Below are positions 17,690 through 25,910 of a stretch of DNA of 64,000 bases, piece by piece. Both the position numbers and the translations under genes were made by a program. A model generated the notes under the pieces. That model was not told the DNA's origin and did not search any database. It worked only from the letters and a program-made list of their open reading frames with translations. Location: NCBI RefSeq assembly GCF_020873915.1, contig NZ_JAHWGP010000007.1, forward strand, positions 124,001-188,000. The letters run 5' to 3'. Within the stretch, counting starts at the first letter, position 1. Every line of letters begins with the position of its first letter. The DNA comes from Streptomyces sp. DH5 (lineage in GTDB: Bacteria > Actinomycetota > Actinomycetes > Streptomycetales > Streptomycetaceae).

Positions 17690-18705
17690 GAGTCCTCCTG
17701 GGTGGTGCCGGGTCGGTTCCCGGTGGCGGCGAGCCGGGTCAGGACGTCCACGGCCAGGTTGCGGACGAGGGGCACCTTGTAGCCGTTGTCCCGCAGCGGC
17801 CGCGCCGCCCGGAGCTCCCGTTCCACGGCCGCGGCGAAGGCCTCCTCGGTCGCCGGGCCGCCGCGCAGGGCCTCCTCGGCACGTTCGGCCCGCCACGGCT
17901 TGTGGGCCAGCGCACCGAAGGCGAGTCCGACGTGGACGACGGCGCCGTCCCGCCCCGTGCTCAGGACGGCGGCGACGGAGGCGAGTGCGAACGCGTACGA
18001 GGCGCGGTCGCGGGCCTTGCGGTAGGCGGAGGGCAGCGACGCCGTGGCGGCCGGGAGCACCACGCCGGTGATCAGCTCGCCGGGCCGGATCTCGGTGTCC
18101 CGCTCCGGGTGGTCGCCCGGCAGCCGGTGGAACCGGTCCGCGGGGATGTCACGGGTCGTCCGGCCGTCGTCGAGTTCCACGCGGGCGTCCAGGGCGGCCA
18201 GGGCGACGGCCATGTCGGAGGGGTGGGTGGCGACGCAGTGCTCGGAGTGGCCGAGCACCGCGTGGTCGCGGTGGGTTCCCTCCCGGGCGGCACAGCCGGT
18301 CCCCGGGGTGCGCTTGTTGCACGGTTTGGACAGGTCCTGGAAGTGCGGGCAGCGGGTGCGCTGGAGCAGGTTGCCGCCGGTGGTGGCAGCGTTGCGCAGT
18401 TGTCCGGAGGCGCCCGCGAGGAGCGCCTGGGACAGCACGGGGTAGCGGTCGCGGACGAGGGGGTGGGCGGCGAGGTCGCTGTTGCGGACGGTGGCACCGA
18501 CGCGTACGGAGCCGTCGGGCAGTTCCTCCACCGTGTCCAGGGGCAGACGGCTGACGTCGACGAGGAGGGCGGGGCGTTCCACGCCCAGTTTCATCAGGTC
18601 GACGAGGTTGGTGCCGCCGCCCAGACAGCGGGCACCGGGATGCTCGGCGAGCGCCTCGGCCGCTTCCCGTACGGTGCCGACCCGCACGTATCCGAACGGC
18701 TTCAC
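17686..18705 (-). CDS. Molybdenum hydroxylase FAD subunit (PaoB/YagS-like)
   Basis: 339-residue FAD-binding subunit with CLGGGTNLVDLMK and QLRNAATTGGNLLQRTRCP for FAD. A Cys-rich insertion (TRCPHF...PCNKR...GTGC) matches the extra 4Fe-4S cluster of PaoB/YagS rather than plain xanthine dehydrogenases. GTG start immediately follows the Fe-S gene stop (TGAGTG). Electrons would pass from the Mo site through 2Fe-2S clusters to this FAD. Confidence 0.92.
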   Translation of the reverse strand: MKPFGYVRVGTVREAAEALAEHPGARCLGGGTNLVDLMKLGVERPALLVDVSRLPLDTVEELPDGSVRVGATVRNSDLAAHPLVRDRYPVLSQALLAGASGQLRNAATTGGNLLQRTRCPHFQDLSKPCNKRTPGTGCAAREGTHRDHAVLGHSEHCVATHPSDMAVALAALDARVELDDGRTTRDIPADRFHRLPGDHPERDTEIRPGELITGVVLPAATASLPSAYRKARDRASYAFALASVAAVLSTGRDGAVVHVGLAFGALAHKPWRAERAEEALRGGPATEEAFAAAVERELRAARPLRDNGYKVPLVRNLAVDVLTRLAATGNRPGTTQEDS

Positions 18706-19260
18706 TCAGATCACGTCCTCGACGGCCTCGACGATGCGCGGGTAGGCGCCGCAGCGGCACAGGTTGCCGCTCAGCCGCTCACGGATCTCGGCGGCGTCCA
18801 GCGCGACGGACCTCCCCGAGGGTGCGGCGGGGTCGGTGACATGGGACGGGTGACCGGCCTCGGCTTCGGCGAGCACGCCGACCGCCGAGCAGATCTGCCC
18901 CGGGGTGCAGTATCCGCACTGGAAGGCGTCCCGGTCCAGGAACGCCCCCTGCAGGGGGTGCGGCTGCCCGGCGCCGTCCGTGAGGCCCTCGACCGTGGTG
19001 ACCTCGCAGCCGTCGAGGGTGATCGCGAGGAGCAGGCAGCCGTTGACACGGCGGCCGTCGACCAGAACGGTACAGGCACCGCACTGGCCGTGGTCGCAGC
19101 CCTTCTTGGAACCGGTGAGGTCGAGGTCCTCGCGCAGGACGTCGAGCAGGACCCGCCTGTGGTCGAGGAGGAGGCTGTGCGGCGTGCCGTTCACCGTCAG
19201 CGTCACCTCGGAGCGTTGGACGGTGGCGCGGGGGCCGTCGTCGTGCGTCGCGCTGCCCAT
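18706..19260 (-). CDS. Molybdenum hydroxylase 2Fe-2S subunit (PaoA/YagT-like)
   Basis: 184-residue two-cluster subunit: plant-ferredoxin cluster GCDHGQCGACTVLVDGRRVNGC and the four-helix cluster CGYCTPGQ...NLCRCGAYPRI. Unlike E. coli PaoA there is no Tat signal at the N terminus (MGSATHDDG), so the enzyme should be cytoplasmic. First of the three enzyme genes; an SRPBCC gene ends 22 bp upstream and probably shares the transcript. Confidence 0.93.
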   Translation of the reverse strand: MGSATHDDGPRATVQRSEVTLTVNGTPHSLLLDHRRVLLDVLREDLDLTGSKKGCDHGQCGACTVLVDGRRVNGCLLLAITLDGCEVTTVEGLTDGAGQPHPLQGAFLDRDAFQCGYCTPGQICSAVGVLAEAEAGHPSHVTDPAAPSGRSVALDAAEIRERLSGNLCRCGAYPRIVEAVEDVI

Positions 19261-19282
19261 GTCGGTGCGGCCTTCCACGGCG

Positions 19283-19696
19283 TCAGCCGGCCGCGGTGTC
19301 GAAACGCAGCCGTACCTGGTCCTCGAGGCGTCGCAGGCTCGCGTCCAGGGCGTCGCCCACCTGCTTCTCGCCCGGGTCGTGACTGTCGTCGAAGAAGGAG
19401 AGGTGCACCGTGACCTCACTGGCGCCGCTGCCGATGCCGGCGACCTGGAGCCAGCCGGTGTAGGTGCCCTGGGCACGCGTGCCCCATTCGAGCCGCATCT
19501 GGTCCCGCCGGGCCCGCAGCAGGGCGGCGGTGTCCTCGTCGGTGCGGTCCTCGTGCACGGTGACGGCGGGCAGTTCCTCCGCGCGCACATGGAGGTCCCT
19601 GGGCAGCCAGTCGCCCATCTGGTCGATGTTCGCCACCTGGTCGAAGACGTGCTCGGGCTGGGCCGGCATCGTCCGTGATCGTTCGTACTCGGTCAT
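19283..19696 (-). CDS. SRPBCC-family (START-like) protein
   Basis: 137-residue helix-grip protein: N-terminal TMPAQPEHVFDQVANIDQM, central strands, and C-terminal helix SLRRLEDQVRLRF. Such proteins bind hydrophobic ligands. Start supported by AAAGGCGG upstream. Placed just before the molybdenum hydroxylase subunits, where related clusters often carry CoxG-like SRPBCC proteins; whether this one helps recruit the enzyme to the membrane is inference. Confidence 0.8.
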   Translation of the reverse strand: MTEYERSRTMPAQPEHVFDQVANIDQMGDWLPRDLHVRAEELPAVTVHEDRTDEDTAALLRARRDQMRLEWGTRAQGTYTGWLQVAGIGSGASEVTVHLSFFDDSHDPGEKQVGDALDASLRRLEDQVRLRFDTAAG

Positions 19697-19810
19697 CGCC
19701 GGTACCGCCTTTCGGTTCGGATTCGGATTCGGATCGTGCGTCGTGCGTCGGACGCGTGCCCGGGGCCGCCGTACGACCGTGACGGCCACCGACAGCCCCG
19801 GACCGTGGCG

Positions 19811-20005
19811 TCACTCGTTGTCGAAGACCGCCTTCTGCACCTGGTCGGGCCCGTCGAACCGCTCGCTCCGGCTCCGTGTCAGCTTCTGGACGAGAGTGCT
19901 GTCCGCGCCGTTGCTCTTCGCCAGTTCGACCAGGTCGTCACGGCCGGCGGGATAGTCGGCGCCCTTGAGGGCCTTCTGCAGTTCGATCGGGTTGAGCTCG
20001 GCCAT
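19811..20005 (-). CDS. DUF2795 small protein
   Basis: 64-residue protein with the DUF2795 pattern (ELNPIELQKALKGADYPA, then DLVELAKSNGAD). Strong GGGAGG ribosome site. DUF2795 proteins are small helical proteins of unknown function common in actinobacteria. It is 114 bp upstream of the SRPBCC gene and may be the first gene of that operon. Confidence 0.85.
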   Translation of the reverse strand: MAELNPIELQKALKGADYPAGRDDLVELAKSNGADSTLVQKLTRSRSERFDGPDQVQKAVFDNE

Positions 20006-20199
20006 GGCGGCCTCCCTCGGTGGAGCGACGCGGCGGATCCGCGCGAGGACGTGGCGGGTACCCAGGCCGCCCGCAGGTGATACGCCCCCGGTACCCCCGG
20101 GTGGCCGACGCCGTTCACCCGGGTACGCGTACTCAGGCGCCGGCGACCGTCGCGCACCAAGCTGAAGGGCGGAACTTCCGTCCGTCGAGAGGCCGTCCC

Positions 20200-20916
20200 G
20201 TGCTCAGCCGTACCGCCGCCGTCCTGCTGCCGCTGTTCGGGCGGCTCACCGTCACCCGCGAGGCCCCGGAGCCCTTCGCCGCGGGCAGCGTCTTCGTCGC
20301 CAACCACGACTCGCTCGCCGATCCGGCGCTCGTGCTGGCCGCCCTGCGGAGCGTCGGGGTGACACCGGTCGTCATGGCGACGGCGGGGCTGTGGCGGGTG
20401 CCGGTGCTGGGGCGTGCCCTGGCGCAGGGGGGTCACATCCCGGTGCAGCGGAGAACCGCCCGCGCGGCCGACGCACTGGAGGCCGCGGCTCGGGCGGTGC
20501 GGGCGGGACGCGATGTGCTGATCTACGCGGAGGGGGGCCTGCCGCCGCGCGAGGACGCGGCGTGTGCGGCGCCCCGGCCCTTCCGCACCGGTCTGGCACG
20601 GCTGGCGGCGGCCACCGGCGCGCAGGTCGTGCCCGTGGGGCAGGCGGGGGCCCGGCGGCTCGCCTCCGGACCGGCCGCGAAACAGCTGGCGGGTGTGCTG
20701 ACCGCTCCCGTGCGCCGGCCACGCTTCCACGTCCACATCGGCCGGCCCGTGCGGCTGCCCTCCGGAACGGCGGCCGGTACGGCGGTGGCCCACCGGGCGG
20801 TCGGTGCCGCCTGGAGTCAGGCCGCCCGGGCGGTGGGCGAGCCGGCCACCGGCCGTCCGTCACCCGGCTACGCGTCGCCCTCGTCGGAGTGGGTGCGCCC
20901 GGCCAGCCGCTCGTAG
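20200..20916 (+). CDS. PlsC-family acyltransferase
   Basis: 1-acyl-glycerol-3-phosphate-acyltransferase fold, 238 residues. Motif I is NHDSLAD (NHx4D), motif II GHIPVQRR, motif III IYAEGG in place of the common FPEGTRS. GTG start after GAGAGG; the upstream in-frame extension is not convincing. It probably acylates a lysophospholipid or a related polar alcohol. The last 49 bases overlap the convergent HTH gene. Confidence 0.85.
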   Translation: MLSRTAAVLLPLFGRLTVTREAPEPFAAGSVFVANHDSLADPALVLAALRSVGVTPVVMATAGLWRVPVLGRALAQGGHIPVQRRTARAADALEAAARAVRAGRDVLIYAEGGLPPREDAACAAPRPFRTGLARLAAATGAQVVPVGQAGARRLASGPAAKQLAGVLTAPVRRPRFHVHIGRPVRLPSGTAAGTAVAHRAVGAAWSQAARAVGEPATGRPSPGYASPSSEWVRPASRS

Positions 20917-21314
20917 CGCTGCCGGGCGGCCTGCGGGCTGCGCAGACCGAGCCCGAAGGCGATCTCCGGCCAGGTCATGCCGCGTCCCCGCGCCATCTGC
21001 AGCAGACCGACCTCGAGTTCGTCCATCTCGGCGCGGGCCCGCGGCAGGAGGCTCAGCGCGGCGGTGATGTCCGCGCGGTCCACCTCGGGTTCGCCGTCCT
21101 CGGGCAGTGCCGCGCCGCTGAGCAGGAACGCCACCAGCCGGACCGCCTCGTGGGGGCCGATCACGCCGGGATGGGTCTGGCGACGGCGCTGTCCGTCCGT
21201 GGCCGCGTGCCGTTCGGCGATGCGGAACAGGGACGCGTGCACGCGCTGCACGCGGGCGGCCTCGGAACTCGGAGGGGTGAAGGCGTCGGCGGGCGGTTCG
21301 GGTGTCGTGGGCAT
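20868..21314 (-). CDS. Small helix-turn-helix DNA-binding protein
   Basis: About 148 residues, helical, with a C-terminal HTH-like stretch (MTWPEIAFGLGLRSPQAARQRYERL is split here: MTWPEIAFGLGL then RSPQAARQRYERL). An ATG at 21338 would add eight residues but its ribosome-binding position is occupied by a 15-bp palindrome, so 21314 is preferred. Probably a transcription factor acting on itself or on the divergent GCS2-like gene. Confidence 0.75.
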   Translation of the reverse strand: MPTTPEPPADAFTPPSSEAARVQRVHASLFRIAERHAATDGQRRRQTHPGVIGPHEAVRLVAFLLSGAALPEDGEPEVDRADITAALSLLPRARAEMDELEVGLLQMARGRGMTWPEIAFGLGLRSPQAARQRYERLAGRTHSDEGDA

Positions 21315-21338
21315 GGGACGAGCATCCGATATGAACAT

Positions 21339-21353
21339 TTCGTTGTCAACGAA
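21339..21353. promoter_or_regulatory. Operator-like palindrome TTCGTTGTCAACGAA
   Basis: Perfect 6-bp arms around GTC, between the HTH gene and the divergent GCS2-like gene (ATG 21461). On the minus strand it reads TTCGTTGACAACGAA and contains TTGACA, so a bound repressor would block a -35 box. Resembles MarR-type sites. Confidence 0.5.
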
Positions 21354-21460
21354 GTAAACCCGCAGGGCGGCACACGGGGCCGTACTCGCGTGGTCCGACT
21401 CGCCCGCTGGTGCGACGCTGGGGTGGACAGGTTCCGAGGACGAGCACCGGAGGGAGACCG

Positions 21461-22939
21461 ATGGGACGCGACGTCCCGGCGCTCACCTTCACCCGCGAGG
21501 ACCGCCGCCGTTACCGGATCAAGATGCAGGAGTGCCTCGACGCATTGGCGCAGATGCTGCGCGAGTCGCGCTTCGACGCGGAGCGGCCCCAGGTGGGGCT
21601 GGAGATCGAGCTGAACCTGGTGGACGACCGGGCCGAGCCCGCGATGCGCAACACCGACGTGCTGGAGGCGATCGCGGACCCGGCCTGGGACACGGAGCTG
21701 GGCCGGTTCAACCTCGAGATCAACATCGCGCCCCGCCGGCTCACGGCGGGCGGGCCGGACGCCTGGGAGTCCGAGATCCGCGCGGCGCTCAACCACGCGG
21801 AACAGCGCGCCCGGTCCATCGGCGCGCATCTGATCATGACGGGCATCCTGCCCACCCTGCGGCAGGAGGACGTCGGCGAGGGCGCCCTCTCGGAGAATCC
21901 GCGTTACCGGCTGCTCAACGACCAGATCTTCGCGGCACGCGGCGAGGACCTGTACATCGAGGTCACCGGGATCGACCGGCTGCGCACCTACGCGGACACG
22001 ATCACCCCGGAGGCCGCGTGCACCAGCACGCAGTTCCACCTCCAGGTCGCCCCGGAACAGTTCGCGGACTACTGGAACGCGGCACAGGCGATCGCCGGGG
22101 TCCAGGTCGCGCTCGCGGCCAACTCGCCCTTCCTGTTCGGCAAGGAACTCTGGCACGAGACCCGCGTCCCGCTGTTCGAGCAGGCCACCGACACCCGCCC
22201 GCAGGAGATCAAGGCGCAGGGAGTGCGGCCCCGGGTGTGGTTCGGGGAACGCTGGATCACCAGCGTGTTCGACCTCTTCGAGGAGAACCTGCGCTACTTC
22301 CCGGCCCTGCTCCCGCTGTGCGACGACCAGGACCCCGCGGAGACCCTGACGCGCGGCGACATCCCCGAACTCGGCGAACTGACGCTGCACAACGGGACCA
22401 TCTACCGCTGGAACCGCCCGGTGTACGCCGTCGCCCGCGACAAGCCGCACGTACGGGTGGAGAACCGGGTGCTGCCGGCCGGCCCGACCGTCGCGGACAC
22501 CCTCGCCAACGGGGCGTTCTACTACGGGCTCACCCGCGCCCTGGTGGAGGAGGACCGGCCGGTGTGGTCACGGATGTCCTTCTCGGCCGCGGAGGACAAC
22601 CTCCGGACGGCGGCGCGGTACGGCATCGACGCCCGGCTGTACTGGCCCGGGATGGGTGAGGTGCCGGCGTCCGAACTCGTGCTGCGGCGGCTGCTGCCGC
22701 TGGCACACCGGGGTCTGGAGCGCTCCGGCATGGACGAGGCCTGGCGGGAACCGCTGCTGGGCATCATCGAGCAGCGGTGCGTGGCGGGCCGCAACGGAGC
22801 GGTGTGGCAGAAGGAGATGTTCCACCACATCGACGCCACCGCGCACTGCGGCCGCCACGAGGCGCTGCGGCGGATGACCCAGCAGTACATCGAGTACATG
22901 CACCTCAACGCGCCCGTGCACACGTGGCCCGTGGAATGA
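21461..22939 (+). CDS. Glutamate-cysteine ligase-like (GCS2) protein
   Basis: 492-residue member of the GCS2-related ligases, with VGLEIELNLVDD and RFNLEINIAPR, the Glu-rich Mg-ATP site of the fold. Start has GGAGGGAG seven bases upstream. Streptomycetes use mycothiol rather than glutathione, so classical gamma-glutamylcysteine synthesis is doubtful; a carboxylate-amine ligase acting on another acceptor is likelier. Nothing adjacent reveals the substrate. Confidence 0.82.
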   Translation: MGRDVPALTFTREDRRRYRIKMQECLDALAQMLRESRFDAERPQVGLEIELNLVDDRAEPAMRNTDVLEAIADPAWDTELGRFNLEINIAPRRLTAGGPDAWESEIRAALNHAEQRARSIGAHLIMTGILPTLRQEDVGEGALSENPRYRLLNDQIFAARGEDLYIEVTGIDRLRTYADTITPEAACTSTQFHLQVAPEQFADYWNAAQAIAGVQVALAANSPFLFGKELWHETRVPLFEQATDTRPQEIKAQGVRPRVWFGERWITSVFDLFEENLRYFPALLPLCDDQDPAETLTRGDIPELGELTLHNGTIYRWNRPVYAVARDKPHVRVENRVLPAGPTVADTLANGAFYYGLTRALVEEDRPVWSRMSFSAAEDNLRTAARYGIDARLYWPGMGEVPASELVLRRLLPLAHRGLERSGMDEAWREPLLGIIEQRCVAGRNGAVWQKEMFHHIDATAHCGRHEALRRMTQQYIEYMHLNAPVHTWPVE

Positions 22940-23077
22940 GGCGGGCACCCGAGCAGGGCCTCGCGGCACCGGCCCCGCGCGGGTCCGGCGGTGCGGGGCG
23001 CACGCGCCTGGCGGTACGCGGCGCGTCAGCCCGGCCGGCGTCCGGTGCCGGAGTCGTCGGGGCCGACGCCGGAGAAC

Positions 23078-23590
23078 CTTCGGTTCGAGGTGGAGGTCGT
23101 CAGCGACTGCGCGCCGCTCGGCGGACTCGTCGAGGCGATGCTGTCGGTCACACCGGAGCTGCGTGTGCTGCGCGACCCGACCCGCGGTGGTCTGGCCGCC
23201 TCGCTGAACGAGATCGCGGTGGCCTCGGGATGCGGGGTCGTCGTCCGGGAGCGAGCGGTCCCGGTGCCGCCTCCGGTGGCCGGCGCCTGCGCCATGCTGG
23301 GGCTGGACCCGATGTACGCGGCCAACGAGGGCAAGCTCGTCGCCTTCGTGCCCCGGGAGCACGCCGACGCGGTCCTGGCCGCGATGCGGGCGCACCCCCT
23401 GGGGTCCGGCGCCACCGTGATCGGTGAGGCGGTCGCGGAGCATCCGGGGACGGTCGTCGCACGGACCGGACTCGGGGGCACGCGGGTGGTGGATCTGCCG
23501 ATGGGCGAACAGCTTCCGCCCATCTGCTGCCCCGGCTTGACACCGAGGCGCCGGTCCGGGCGGCACGGGGACGCGAACTTCGTGAGGTGA
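23078..23590 (+). pseudogene. hypE: hypE relic: C-terminal part of hydrogenase maturation protein HypE
   Basis: From 23078 to about 23527 the frame reads as the C-terminal lobe of HypE: SDCAPLGGLVEAML, LRDPTRGGLAA, GLDPMYAANEGKLVAFVP and ARTGLGGTRVVDLP. HypE makes the thiocyanate precursor of the NiFe active-site cyanide ligands and is normally about 350 residues; only ~150 remain. The N-terminal ATP-binding lobe is gone. Past the usual C-terminal ...IC the frame reads on ~20 residues until a TGA supplied by the 9-bp repeat. No other hyp gene is in the window. Confidence 0.8.
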
Positions 23591-23635
23591 GTGAGGTGAG
23601 TGAGGTGAGTGAGGTGAGTGAGGTGAGTGAGGTGA
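23582..23635 (+). repeat. Six tandem copies of GTGAGGTGA ending at a ribosome-binding site
   Basis: Six perfect 9-bp units. Two frames hit TGA in every unit; the third is open and would encode repeats of Val-Ser-Glu in frame with the downstream gene. Every unit holds a GAGGTGA Shine-Dalgarno core; the last serves the universal stress protein ATG at 23638. Confidence 0.95.
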
Positions 23636-23637
23636 CC

Positions 23638-24090
23638 ATGGAAGCCACTGAGCCGGCACCGCGGGTCGTCGTGGGTGTGGACGGGTCTCCCGCCTCCTAC
23701 GAGGCGCTGCGCTGGGCCGTACGGTACGCCCGTGCGGTCGGCGGGATCGTGGAGGCCGTCCACGCCTGGGAGACACCGTCGTCCACCGGATGGGCCGGTC
23801 CGGTGATCGAGCCGGACTTCGACGCGGAGCAGGCACGGCACCGCTTCGCGGAGGCGCTGAACACGGCGTTCCCGGGCGACCGGCCCTCCGGGCTGCGGGA
23901 ACGGCTGGTCGAGGGTGATCCCTCGGAGGTCCTGATCCGCGCCTCGGAGGGGGCGGAACTGCTGGTGGTGGGGCGTCGCGGGCGGGGCGGGTTCGCCCGG
24001 GCGATGCTGGGATCGGTCAGCCAGCGGTGTGCCCAGCACGCGTCCTGCCCGGTCGTCGTGGTCCGGCACCGCCGGGAGGCGGACGGCTAA
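23638..24090 (+). CDS. Universal stress protein (UspA family)
   Basis: 150-residue single Usp domain with VVVGVDGSPASYEALRWA at the N terminus and the ATP-binding motif VVGRRGRGGFARAMLGSVS (G2xG9GS pattern), so it should bind ATP. ATG chosen because the last repeat unit provides GAGGTGA at ideal spacing; in-frame GTGs within the repeats could extend it by 5-17 residues. Usp genes are frequent members of DevR/OsdR regulons. Confidence 0.93.
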   Translation: MEATEPAPRVVVGVDGSPASYEALRWAVRYARAVGGIVEAVHAWETPSSTGWAGPVIEPDFDAEQARHRFAEALNTAFPGDRPSGLRERLVEGDPSEVLIRASEGAELLVVGRRGRGGFARAMLGSVSQRCAQHASCPVVVVRHRREADG

Positions 24091-24180
24091 ATCCGCCCCC
24101 GGCCGGACGCCGTACCCGGTGCTCCGGCGCGCCGACCGGGCCGCCCGGACCTCGGGGGCCGCTCGGGTGGCGCGGCCGCT

Positions 24181-24903
24181 TCACCGGTCCGCGGGGCCGT
24201 CCAGGATGCCGGTCACCTCCCGGCGTACGGCCTCGCGCGCCGGCGTGGGCAGCGATCCCAGACCGGTGCGGTCCAGGTCCCGCAGCGCCTGTCCGGCTCC
24301 GGTGCGGCAGTCGGCGGTCGCGCTGACGACGTCGTAGCCGTCCCGGACGGCGACGAGGAGCCGGTGCCTTCCGTCGTCGCCGGCGTGGACGGCGGTGGCC
24401 ACCACGAGGGGCGGCGGGCCGCCCGCTTCGCCGGGCGCCTTGTAGTACCCGCTCGCCACGGGGTCGTTCCAGCGCAGGGCGAGCAGCAGAGGGCGCTTGG
24501 CCACCACTTCGCCCAGGTCGGTCTCGTAGGTGCCGTCCCGGTCGAGCACGGTCGCCCGCGCGTCCAGGACGAGCGCCGCCGGGAGCAGGCAACGCAGTGT
24601 GCTGCCCACGATGTTGCCGCCGACGGTGGCCGTCCGGCGGACGGCTCCGGTGCCCACGGTGGAGGCTGCCCGGCGCAGCACTTCCGGTACCCGGTCGTCC
24701 ACCTGGTGCAACAGCACTGCGGCGCCCAGCGCCTGACGCCCTATCAGGGTGGCCTCGGGCAGCTCACGCAGGGACATCGCCTGCTCGGGGAAGCCGTCGC
24801 GCTGCCAGAGGGCCCACACGAGGGTGGCGCCTCCCACGGGCACCGCGCCCTCGGCCAGGGACCGCTGTGCTTCGGACAGTGACGTGGGCAGACTCAGCAG
24901 CAC
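24181..24903 (-). CDS. Orphan FAD-binding subunit of a molybdopterin dehydrogenase
   Basis: 240 residues with the CoxM-type FAD fold: AVPVGGATLVWALWQRDG and GAVRRTATVGGNIVGSTLR, then a C-terminal cap domain. No Mo or Fe-S subunit gene is adjacent, and the three-subunit set at 15.6-19.3 kb already has its own FAD subunit with a different (4Fe-4S-containing) architecture. It may be a relic, or work with subunits encoded elsewhere. Confidence 0.82.
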   Translation of the reverse strand: MLLSLPTSLSEAQRSLAEGAVPVGGATLVWALWQRDGFPEQAMSLRELPEATLIGRQALGAAVLLHQVDDRVPEVLRRAASTVGTGAVRRTATVGGNIVGSTLRCLLPAALVLDARATVLDRDGTYETDLGEVVAKRPLLLALRWNDPVASGYYKAPGEAGGPPPLVVATAVHAGDDGRHRLLVAVRDGYDVVSATADCRTGAGQALRDLDRTGLGSLPTPAREAVRREVTGILDGPADR

Positions 24904-25175
24904 GACGCTCGACCTGCTTTCCCCGACGAGGGCGGGAGAGACGGCACTTCACGGGCGATCGGAAGCACTGCATTCTCCGCGCGGCCCCGGGGGCGCGTCC
25001 AGGGCTCACGGATCCGCCGCGTGCGCCCGCCGGCGGGGGCGCCTCCCGGGCACCGCAGGTGCCGGATCTCGCCCCGCACCCGGTAGAAGCCGCCGGCCGC
25101 CGGGTGCGGCCCGCGGCCGCTCCTGCGGGCCCACTGATCACACCGTAGGGGGTGGCACCGACAACGGGGTGACGG

Positions 25176-25730
25176 TCAGACGCCGAACTCCTGCGGGGAG
25201 AGTCCGAGCGCCAGACAGGCCTCACGGACGGCGTACTGCTCGGCGGGATCGAAGCTCCCGTCGGCGCCGGCGACGACCATGCCGGTCTGGACGACGGCCC
25301 GCGCCTCGACCGGCTTCTTGGCCGCCTTGGCGATGACCTCCAGCGCATGGGCCCTGCCCTGTTCGAAGTGGGCCGTGAGCCGGTCCACGTGCTCGTTGAA
25401 CAGCCGGCGGAGCTGGTCCGGCGGGAAGTTCTGCAGCACCTCGTTGGTGACGATCAGCTCCTCCACCCGCTGCCGCTCCACCGGGTCGACCCGTCCGTCG
25501 GCCGCGGCGACCAGCGCGCACATCGCCATGCTCGCGTCCCGGTAGGCGCCGCTCTTCAGCTCGGTCTTGGCCGCGGCGAGCTGCGACTTGAACAGGCCCA
25601 TCAGCTTGGCCTTGGAGCCGCCGCCGGAGGAGGTGGAGCCGTGACCCTGCTGCCGTGCGCCTCCCGCCTGTGCTCCCTGGGACTGCTGGAGCGTCCTGGC
25701 CTGGTCCTTGAGCCGGTCCCACATCGCCAT
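25176..25730 (-). CDS. TerB-like tellurite-resistance family protein
   Basis: 184 residues. After a short Gln/Gly/Ser-rich linker (residues ~12-40) comes an all-helical TerB domain with two acidic repeats, AAADGRVDPVERQRVEEL and VVAGADGSFDPAEQYAV, which bind divalent metal in TerB homologues. ATG has AAGGTGG upstream. No other ter gene is nearby, so a general envelope-stress role is as likely as tellurite resistance. Confidence 0.88.
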   Translation of the reverse strand: MAMWDRLKDQARTLQQSQGAQAGGARQQGHGSTSSGGGSKAKLMGLFKSQLAAAKTELKSGAYRDASMAMCALVAAADGRVDPVERQRVEELIVTNEVLQNFPPDQLRRLFNEHVDRLTAHFEQGRAHALEVIAKAAKKPVEARAVVQTGMVVAGADGSFDPAEQYAVREACLALGLSPQEFGV

Positions 25731-25866
25731 TCGGTGCCACCTTCGGGTTCTGTCGCTGTCCGCCCGGTCCTGGTGCCCAGTCCCGGGTCTTGCGGTTCGC
25801 CCGGTCAAACGGACGTGGCACCGGCCGTGTTCCCGGTGGGCAAAAGAAAGGCAAAAGGAATACCCC

Positions 25867-25902
25867 GACGGCCGTCCGGTCCGGCGCGGCCGGACGCCCG
25901 TC
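25867..25902 (-). terminator. Terminator of the GH16 glucanase gene
   Basis: Thirteen-base arms (25867-25879 and 25890-25902) pair with a single mismatch across a 10-base loop, 8 bases past the GH16 stop on the minus strand. Confidence 0.65.
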
Positions 25903-25910
25903 GGCGGTGG

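Noticed and set aside
15659-17782. 707-codon open frame antisense to the molybdenum-hydroxylase large subunit
   Set aside because: Shadow of a clearly recognisable gene; Gly/Val/Asp/Arg-rich with no domain or ribosome site.
19711-19760. Short ATTCGG and TCGTGCG repeats upstream of the SRPBCC gene
   Set aside because: Very short, imperfect and of a composition common in this genome; no clear symmetry.
23582-23635. CRISPR-like array
   Set aside because: Six 9-bp units with no spacers and no cas genes; a simple tandem repeat.
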